Assembly (NCBI GenBank): GCA_037074765.1 | Contig: JBAMDO010000107.1 | Location: forward strand, 1 to 64,000 | Length of the DNA: 64,000 nt | From: Mansonella perstans | Taxonomy: Eukaryota > Nematoda > Chromadorea > Rhabditida > Onchocercidae | Direction: 5' to 3' | Shown here: positions 50,288 to 64,000 of the stretch, in pieces | Position numbering within the stretch: the first letter of the stretch is position 1 | Layout of the letters: the number at the start of each line of letters is the position of its first letter | Notes under the pieces: model-generated | Databases searched by the model: none | Told to the model about the DNA's origin: nothing | Seen by the model: only the letters and a program-made list of their open reading frames with translations | Made by a program: the position numbers and the translations under genes

Positions 50288-52035
50288 TCAAGCGAAGAAA
50301 TCAGAGTCAGAGTCTTCAGCATTTACATCAACCATTTTCTGCATTTTATCATTAAATCCATCAGTAAATGTCGATTTTTTATTGTCAACATCAATTGCTG
50401 AAGTTCCGAGAATTCTCGCTAAGAAATTCAGTCCATCGTCTGCAACGTTTGGTAGATGTGAAGCCTGCGAGGTACTTTTTTCAATCTCGGTAGGCCTGAA
50501 AAATTTTTTAGAATAAACAAAAAATTGACCGAATTGAAACAGGTTGATAATTATCACTTCGCAAGTATTAAATGAAGGAATTCTGTTTAATAAACGGTTG
50601 ATTTAATTTATTGCTTTAAAAAATTATCTGTCCGAGCTGAAAATAAATCACAAATGATATATTTCAAACATTATTGTTGACTGTATCGGAGTTGAACAAT
50701 TTTAAAATCCTTAAAGTTGTGCATTTTTTGCAACTATTACACATCATAGCATTTTTATAGAAGCAGAAATACCTCGAATTTGCAACCATCATTTCCTGAT
50801 TTGACAATTTTTGATCGCTGCTTTGCGTATTCAACGTTTGATGGGAGTCAGATGTTTCTTCCAGTCTTACTGAAATTTCAATTGTAATTTACCGCTCACA
50901 ATTTCCCGTATTTGAAATCATTTAGTTGTTCTCTTTTTAATAAAAAAAATCTTCATCTCTTCATCAAAAAAAAAAAAAAAAAAAAAACAGAATATTCATT
51001 GATAATAATAATTGAATTATTTTTAAATATTATAATTCTGAAATGGAAATCAAAGATTGTGAAAGTCCAATTTTTTGAAATAATATAATTCACCGATGGT
51101 TTTTTGATATCAAATTTATTTTTTAATAAAAAATAACAATGATTGATAGAGATATCATTTTTACTCCAAAAATAAAATAAAACTAATTACATTTTGTATC
51201 AATGCATTGTTCTTTTTGAAGATCATTAGATTCGTTATGTTGTTTTCCCGAAAGGTCATTTGAATTTCTAAACTTATCAGAGAATGACCGTTCATACTTT
51301 TCACCATTTTGATTATCACTTCTTTCTCTTGCTACACTGTTTATACGCTCTTCCAAATAGTCCATTCGTATCCGTTCATAATCTTCAGCATTTGGTCGTG
51401 GAGTATCCAATAAAACGGAAGTATCTAAAGAAAGTATCGAATTCAGATTCAAATTAAATCTATTCAATCAGAAGTGTAATTTCAAAGATTTTCAACAGAT
51501 TCAATGATTTGTACATTCTGAAATCAGTTTTACTTACCGATTTCATTGATTTGTGTACGCAATTCATGTAAATTTTTCAGCTGTGTGCTATTTTTTTCCC
51601 AAGGCATTTCTTGACTTTTGCTGGAATAATATTCAGGTCCCAGTGAAGCGTAGTATTCCGCGGTGGATAAATGAAGTCTACGCTTACGTAAGTTATCCAA
51701 ATCTTCGGCTATTTCACCCAGTCGTTTTTTGATTCTGATCAAATCAGGTTCCAGCGCTGGTCCACCACAAAAAAAAAAAAAGATTTCAAATTACTTAAAG
51801 ACTTAAAGACTTCAAAGTTACAAAGAAACAATATAGATCATCATCTTGGAAATTTCTTTTTAAATTATTACTTTGATGGTATTGGATCATTTGGTTCAAA
51901 ATTATTTAGTTCTGGTTTCGTATGAGGTGTAATAAAATTTTTTCCAAGATCCCAATGGTATTTGTTTGTTGCCAAGTTGTCTACGAAAGATCGTTCAAAT
52001 TGATTCGACAGTGACAGCTGTTCATAAGTTGACAT
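50288..52035 (-). CDS. Coiled-coil protein of unknown function
   Basis: Probable exons 52035-51872 (MSTYEQLSLSNQFERSFVDN), 51756-51538, 51424-51191, 50869-50773, 50495-50288. The last four join in frame and end with an acidic EDSDSDFFA tail. The second exon is helical and charged (RIKKRLGEIAEDLDNLRKRR) and the third has a DTPRPNAEDYERIRMDYLEE stretch. The first exon's donor leaves two bases, while the next exon at its only good acceptor needs one, so exons 1 and 2 do not join in frame. Either one base is missing or extra in the sequence, a non-standard site is used, or the first exon belongs to something else. It lies co-oriented with and downstream of gamma-SNAP and the 93-residue gene. Family not recognised. 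Confidence 0.6.
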
Positions 52036-52564
52036 TATAAAACTTTGAGTTTTCAAAAATTTATAGCAAAAAATTGAACTTTTGGAAGTTTGTCAGTAAT
52101 TCAAAACTAAATTTCAATCATTTCTTATAATTTTCGTTCTTTTTTTTTTTCATTTTTTGTGAAATCCTTTTTTATCATTTTACATATAGGAAAATAATTG
52201 TTAGTAGCAAACATTTTACTTAATTTTTTTAATTTTAGAAATTATTGAAAGAAGAAAAGAAAGCAATTGAAATGCTCAAATAAAACCTGCTTGTGTATTT
52301 GTATTTCAGATGGTTTCCAGTTGGGATATTTTTGTCGTAGGAAATTGACATATTCATCCTTTAACAAAATTACAAAGAAAATTTCATCAGTTACATGGAG
52401 AAAAGCTTATTTTGAAATGGACAGATCTATTTTGATGATTATGTTTACATGTAAAATGATAAATCACGAAATTTTTGAACAAAAAAATTCAAAAGTTCAA
52501 ATGATGATTTGTAGAGGTCAAGAAAACAAAATTTTGAAGATTTAAAAAGGAAACGGGAATTTTG

Positions 52565-52846
52565 TTAGGGAGCAGGAGTTTTGTTAATGGTACTATTCAG
52601 TTCTTTCAAATAATTTTTCCTCGTACTAACATAAGTATCCTGAAAAAAGCTTACTTTTTTGAAAGACAATTCTTCCAACAAAAATTTTTTTAAGCTTTGC
52701 CATCGATCGAAAAATAACTCTTTGCTAGCGAAGAATTTAATTAAACTTACTCTCGCCTTTTTCGCTGTCTCCAATTTTAAATCCATTTTCATCAATCGTT
52801 TCTCCAATTCATCCATTTCATTCCGATCAAACGTGGAATTAGTCAT
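52565..52846 (-). CDS. 93-residue helical protein, unknown function
   Basis: Single uninterrupted frame from ATG at 52846 to TAA. The protein is charged and predicted helical throughout, starting MTNSTFDRNEMDELEKRLMK, with KELFFDRWQSLKKFLLEE in the middle and a TPAP end. Small helical proteins of this kind are often subunits of larger coiled-coil complexes (kinetochore, BLOC, Mediator), but nothing here identifies which. It sits between gamma-SNAP and the next coiled-coil gene, same strand, about 0.7 kb from the former and 0.5 kb from the latter. Confidence 0.55.
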   Translation of the reverse strand: MTNSTFDRNEMDELEKRLMKMDLKLETAKKARVSLIKFFASKELFFDRWQSLKKFLLEELSFKKVSFFQDTYVSTRKNYLKELNSTINKTPAP

Positions 52847-53563
52847 TATTGAACTATTACATTAAATTAAACCCTTAAAATTGACAACGATAAGAAGAAT
52901 GCAATCACCATGGGAACCGATTCTATGGTATCATTAAATTCTGTCATTCATTCATTCATTTCAATAGTCAAGAACTTAACAATGTATTTTTAATTTTCTT
53001 AGAATGATTAATATGTTTTAAGTTCATGCAGTCCAAACAAAAGACATTCATTTTATATAGAATAATAAATAATATATAGTATACAGATTAAGTTGCTTTA
53101 AACATTAAGATGAATAATTTTATAAAAATAACAAAAAATGTACTAATACAATTATTAAACTCCTTTAACAACAATAACTATACTGAAAATAAGAATTTGA
53201 AATTTAACTAAAACATCATAAATATGATAATTTGTTCAAATTTTAAATCTATTACGTCAATACAATTTAACTAAGAGAAATTGCAACTTGAAAAAAGACA
53301 TCCTACTAACATGGAATATAAGACTTTCATTCAACTGGTAAAGTATTTAATTTAAGATGGAAAGTAAAATTCATTTCACAGCATATAAATAATTCTGAAT
53401 GTACAGTAAAGATCTGGATTTGTCACAACACATTAACAAGACTATTATCAGTGCAATGGTCTCCTCTTGAAAATCTTTGAAAACTTGACAATTTTCAAAA
53501 ATGTATCTTAATTTCTTGACATTTTCTCTATTTGTTACAGGCATCTCAACGAAATAAACATAA

Positions 53564-56114
53564 CTATTTCAAATCTTCACAATCATCGTCTCCTTCATCA
53601 GCATTGTTATTGTCAGTTGTGATATTTACTTCAGAACTGACTTTCAATTCTTTCATTAAACGCAGATACTGAAAAAAATATTTAATAAATAGCATATGAC
53701 AGATAAAAACTTTTAGCTCTCTCATTAAACCAGGAAAAATACAAGTAATGAAAAACAAAAAAAACCTCAAAAATTAAATTTTAAAAAGTACCACAGATTT
53801 AAAACAAAAAAAGCTATGATACAAACGTCATTTTGCTCGAACAAACAATAAGTAAGCAAAGAGATTCGATGAAGAAAAATTCTGAAACAAACATTACTTC
53901 ATTATTCATACTCCTTAGAACTGGCCGTTGAAGAACTTGTTGAAAGCGACTGTTATCACCTGATTCAAACGCTGAGATCAATGCACAGCAAACCTTCGCT
54001 TCTTCCGAAATTTCAAATTCTTCATATCTAAATGACAAGAAATAACTTTGTATTTAACTTTATACTTCGTTTATTAAAATGAAGAAAACAACAGTAATAA
54101 TAATATCAAATGAAACATACACGCAATAGTAAAATTTACTTTAATGAATTTTGGATACTATTTGCTGCTGATACTGCATCATCACGTGCTAGCTGAACAA
54201 GAACAAGGGCGATAGTTAGCTGTCCCACTCGACCAAATTCCTGAAACAAGAGATAATATGATAAATCTCAATGATTGATAAGGGAAATCAAAAAATATTT
54301 CGTGAAGTAGGTAATGAATAGTCATAAAACCGGAGCAGGCTTTTCAAATGAATATGGTACACGACTGCCATAAGTGAAAAATGAAATAATTTCCACTTTT
54401 ATTAAAATAATGGCCAGAAATGAAAAAGATAAGATAAGTGATTTGTATAATATAAATTCAAACTTGTTTAAATTTCCATCCTTTAAAAGCAGAAGAAATT
54501 CTACTCAATATTTTCATAAAACATTTCTCTTCTGCTTTACTTAACTAGACTGAAAACTCCTACTTGAATCTTCGAACTGATAATTAAAATCTTTCTCAAA
54601 AAACTTTAAAAACAAATATATATGATTTCATTTCTCTTGTACGTAAAAGCAGACGGTAACGCAGAATGAGATTAAAAAATACTTTAACTTCCAGATATCT
54701 TTCGATCTCTTCACTAATCATATCAGCTGCTTCCTTGTACCGTTTCAGGTTCAAATATAGTTTGGTAAGTCGAGTCATAAATTCACCAGCCATATGCAAA
54801 CGATCTGATTCTTGCGCTACTGCTACTGCTTTGTGGTAAACCTGTACGAATTTCATTAAATCATGATTTCTAAACCATCCCTTTCAACAAGCTAATCCTT
54901 GCATCGGATTTTATAATTTATTCAAAGTCATATTCAAATTAAAAAAGGAAAAGACTGATTGGATCAATATTTAAACTCAAAAAATAATGCTGAAGGGAAA
55001 ATTTCATTTTCCGAAAATTGGATGCACCATTTCTTCTTCAGAGTCATCCTCTGAAGAAGAGTTCTAGAATCAAATCTCGCATTTTTTAAAATTAAGCACA
55101 CAAAAATGCCTTTCAAAACGCAATTTATTCATCTCCTTTCTACAAACTTGGAAAAGTGACTTAAACTGAAATTCATCACGGCTAACATTAAAAATAACAT
55201 AAAAATTAGTTGACAAAATAAAACCTTAATAGCCTCTTCAGGATTGATATCTTCTAAACATTTTGCAGCTTTATCAAGTGCCATAGCCGATGAAACGCTA
55301 CTTCCGGATTCGACATATCCGTCAGCAGCTAAATTCATATATTTCAACGTACCACAGCTATCACCCATTTCCTTACAAATCATCGCTGCACATTCATTGC
55401 ATCTATAAAAATCTAAGTTAGATAATCGTATTGCTTATCATTTAATTAATCTCTGATTGCTTATCAAGCGTTTTTGACCATAAAATGAAAACAGACAGAA
55501 TTTATTACTACCATATAACACATCCATAGCTTATCTGATATTTTCAATCAGACTTCTAATCTTACCAATTTCATTCTTTAACTTAACTGAAATTCCTAAA
55601 ATAGTTTAAAAATAAAAAATGAATGAGCAGTATCATATAGTGTATATTTTATCAGTATTTTGGAATAAAATATTTTAAACATTGCTAATCGATGAAAAAA
55701 ATTTGTGAAATTGTATTAAATAAAATACTCACTTAGCCCAATGAAATAAATTGCCATTTTCTTTATGCATTTCAGCAGCTTTAAGATAAGCATCACGTGA
55801 TTGTTCCATTTGTGAAGAATTTTTGAAGCAAACAGCTGCTCGATCATACTCCATTGCTGCACTATCATAATCAGGTTTAAATTTCATCTTTAGGAACGAT
55901 GTTTTTAGGCTAAAATATGATCAAGAAATTAGTTCCACTGCTCCTATTCCAGTTTGTGATTTTTGTAGTAAAAGTTAGTGTTAGCAATAAATTTGGAAAA
56001 ATATATACTTTCTTTCCTAAGGCTAACATTGTTCAAAGAATTAACTTACTGTGCTTCAGCTTTTTTCATACATTCTGTTGCTTCTGCAACACGACGTCTA
56101 TTCACTTCATCCAT
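53564..56114 (-). CDS. gamma-SNAP (NSF attachment protein gamma)
   Basis: Seven exons, all in frame, 304 residues: 56114-56050, 55909-55733, 55402-55225, 54841-54683, 54240-54140, 54027-53898, 53668-53564. The N-terminal HLKTSFLKMKFKPDYDSAA followed by EYDRAAVCFKN aligns with vertebrate gamma-SNAP (KTGFLKWKPDYDSAA) rather than alpha-SNAP. The chain is all-helical TPR-like repeats, with SSAMALDKAAKCLEDINPEE in the middle. The C-terminus is acidic and ends EDLK, keeping a penultimate leucine. Family knowledge: SNAPs recruit and activate the NSF ATPase to take apart SNARE complexes after membrane fusion. SEC23 lies immediately upstream on the same strand, about 0.85 kb away. Confidence 0.93.
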
Positions 56115-56960
56115 TTCGTTGTCACAAAACTAATTTACTAGCATGGAATTAAAACTTTCATCAAAATTAAATCCTACAACTATCGCATTTTTATAAAAGA
56201 GGAAAGAAAGTTTTAACTTTGGATCGACCATAAGTCATATTGTAATATGGTTCAAAATAACAAACAGTACCTTATATATTTGATCACACAAACAGGTATA
56301 AAATAATTTAATGTCTAAACACTACGAAATTATGAAGCAAAAATAAAAACAAATGAAGTAAAGAATCTATTCCCAAATAGAGTAAACGTCAAAGGAAAGA
56401 AAGCCTACAATCACCAACTTAATTATAACTTATTTTGGAAACCTGTTCAATTTCCAAATTATTAAGTATTTCATATATTGGACTAGATAAATTTTTCATT
56501 GAAAATATTCGGATTTCAATTAGAATCCTATAAACAAATTGCTATATCACTAACCTTATCATCTATCATAAAACTGAAGAAAACATTTCTATTCAGAATT
56601 CTTACAAATGCGAATAAAAAATTTGCAAAATTCAGCCTCAAAATTAACCACAGCCTTGAAATATTGATAATTCCAAGCGTTGATTTTATAATATAGTGTA
56701 TAAAAAATACACTGTAATTTCTGTAATCATTAAATCATAACATATATGATCTACTACTCATGTTTGCATTAAGCAGTTTTACGTTAACTAAATTGACAGT
56801 TTAACAACCTTTATTCCCAAGATTTTATATAACAAGATACCGGAATGAAACGAATAGCGAGGAAGAAATAAATAAAAGCCATTTAAAAAACCGAAAAATG
56901 ATTCAATTATATACTCATATCAATCAGATTTACAGCAACATGTTCATTCTAATACAATAA

Positions 56961-62731
<5,771 letters not shown>

Positions 62732-63794
62732 TTCGTTCCCCTCTGAACTAACAAAATTTCGAGAAATTTTTGAAAATACCAAATGAATTCAATAATTGAT
62801 CACGATATATGCATATATTATAGAATAGCAAAGCCAAATTTCTGATAAATTTATCTCTTTAATTAACGTCATTTATCCTATGAATTAATTTTGTAATATC
62901 ACAACTTCCGTCATTCCTCAAACCTTTCAAAGACTAGTAAGATGAGAAGTACACTTGAAACACGTGGAAATATCCACGTGTATTATCAGGAAACGCGATA
63001 TGCAACTTGTGCAAAGTTTGACTACCAGCCAGGAAGAAGTACTATTACAAAATTTGAGTAAACTAAAATAAAAAGATTCATGAGTAGTGTATCTATAATA
63101 CATCCAAAGGCATGAACTGATTGTAACAATAATAAAACCATTTAAAAAATAAATAATAAACCATTTACTTCAAATTTAAATTCAATTTCATAATTCAACT
63201 GAAAACAAGAAGAAAATAATATTTGTTTAGTGAAAATTAATATTTATTTAGTGAAAAAAAAAAAAAAAACATTTCTTTTATTTTCTAATTTTTTATTCAA
63301 ACATTAAGCTATGCTATGATAAGTAAGTATACATGTGAAATAATTTAATAGTAATTGAGTAAATTTCTAAAATTAATCACAAATATTATCAAAAAGTAAT
63401 TTTGATGGGAAAATTTATTTTTAAAATATGATTATTTAATAATATCTAGTAAAAAAATTTTACTTCATTTAAACAGATATAGTTATATTGCCCGTATCGC
63501 CTGCAGCATATCTGTATTCAATGAATTGGGCCATATCTTAGATATGGGTTAGTCGTTTTTCACAATGATCACTGATTTACGCTATCGGTTGTAACAAAAC
63601 GGGCCGCAATTCGGATTTTATAGTATGATGTGAAGATTTGGGTGAGTGGGTGGTGGTGATGTAGACTGTGGAAGACGTGCATTGGAAGGTTTCATGTAAA
63701 CATAAGGTGATACTGGATTTATTTAGTCAAGAGGCTGTATCTGAATAACTGAGAATAGGCTGTTTTATTTGAAAATTCGATTTTTCTACTTTGT
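62732..63794. other. Divergent intergenic region
   Basis: Shared upstream region of SEC23 (minus) and the histone-like gene (plus). 63481-63720 is less AT-rich than the rest (CCCGTATCGCCTGCAGC, GGGCCGC) and may hold promoter elements. No coding exon is supported. Confidence 0.5.
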
Positions 63795-63954
63795 TATTTC
63801 AGGATTTTATACGTGATACCTACAAATGTTTCAGGATTTTATACCTGATACCTCCAAATATTTCAGAATTTTATACGTGATGCCTGCAAATATTTCAAGA
63901 TTTTATACGTGATGTCTACAAATATTTCAGGATTTTATACGTGATGCCTCCAAA
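63795..63954 (+). repeat. Five 32-bp tandem repeats ending in a start codon
   Basis: Units at 63795, 63827, 63859, 63891 and 63923, each close to TATTTCAGGATTTTATACG followed by TGATGCCTCCAAA, all exactly 32 bp. Each begins with a TTTCAG-like acceptor, altered to TTTCAAG in unit 4. Unit 5 supplies the start codon (63944) and the first codons of the downstream gene. Units 1 and 2 carry ATA in place of ATG. Confidence 0.95.
63880..63944 (+). promoter_or_regulatory. Two chained 10-residue upstream ORFs
   Basis: uORF 1 (63880-63912) encodes MPANISRFYT and uORF 2 (63912-63944) encodes MSTNISGFYT. Each stop overlaps the next ATG as TGATG, and the second leads directly into the main ATG at 63944. 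They exist only in transcripts that keep the upstream repeats; splicing at the last TTTCAG (AG at 63929-63930) would remove both. Confidence 0.45.
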
Positions 63955-64000
63955 GACATCAGGAAAAGCTGGTAAGGGTGGGAAAGGTGATTCGAAAGCT
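63944..64000 (+). CDS. Histone-like protein, first 19 codons (truncated by window end)
   Basis: ATG at 63944 opens MPPKTSGKAGKGGKGDSKA and runs off the right edge in frame. The MPPK start is typical of animal H2B. The following GKAGKGGKGDSKA is closer to the Gly/Lys tail of H2A.Z-type H2A. The tail alone cannot decide between them, and another Lys/Gly-rich basic protein remains possible. The likely leader after splicing at 63930 is 13 bases. Confidence 0.5.
   Translation, partial: MPPKTSGKAGKGGKGDSKA

Overview
The window is strongly AT-rich eukaryotic DNA carrying spliced protein-coding genes. Introns are short to medium and end in TTTCAG-type acceptors, and several start codons sit a few bases after an acceptor-like AG, as in spliced-leader trans-splicing. 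Together with protein similarity to nematode orthologues this suggests a nematode. The presence of genes absent or highly divergent in Caenorhabditis (MND1, a canonical p53-family gene) suggests a lineage outside Caenorhabditis, possibly a spirurid/filarial worm. The species cannot be read from the sequence.

Layout. 1-19.6 kb (minus strand): a gene with small exons and very long introns (exons at 3751-3882, 5216-5305, 5859-6041, 14600-15029, possibly 18884-19011 and about 19332-19557). It runs off the left edge and I do not recognise its product. The introns hold microsatellites and short tandem duplications. 19.6-26 kb: mostly non-coding, with a 57-bp duplication carrying two CRE palindromes and a decayed immunoglobulin-like fragment. 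26-30.3 kb (minus): a complete 13-exon p53/p63/p73-family gene with DNA-binding, tetramerisation and SAM domains. 31.1-33.3 kb (minus): MND1, a meiotic recombination factor. 35.1-39.1 kb (minus): an unrecognised 555-residue acidic, coiled-coil, Cys-cluster, Arg/Ser-tailed protein. 41.4-42.7 kb (plus): an uncertain, possibly decaying membrane-protein gene with a tandemly duplicated 3' end. 44.6-48.9 kb (plus): a 12-exon SLC23-type nucleobase/ascorbate transporter. 50.3-62.7 kb (minus): four co-oriented genes, in transcription order SEC23, gamma-SNAP, a 93-residue helical protein and a coiled-coil protein. Right edge (plus): the first 19 codons of a histone-like protein, preceded by five 32-bp repeats containing chained upstream ORFs.

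Functional themes. SEC23 (COPII vesicle budding) and gamma-SNAP (SNARE recycling) lie next to each other and both serve the secretory pathway. MND1 and the p53-family gene are co-oriented neighbours, and both are plausibly germline genome-integrity genes. Exon boundaries for SEC23, gamma-SNAP, SLC23, p53, MND1 and the 35-39 kb gene were derived by hand and every junction keeps frame. Two of these introns need GC-AG splice sites.
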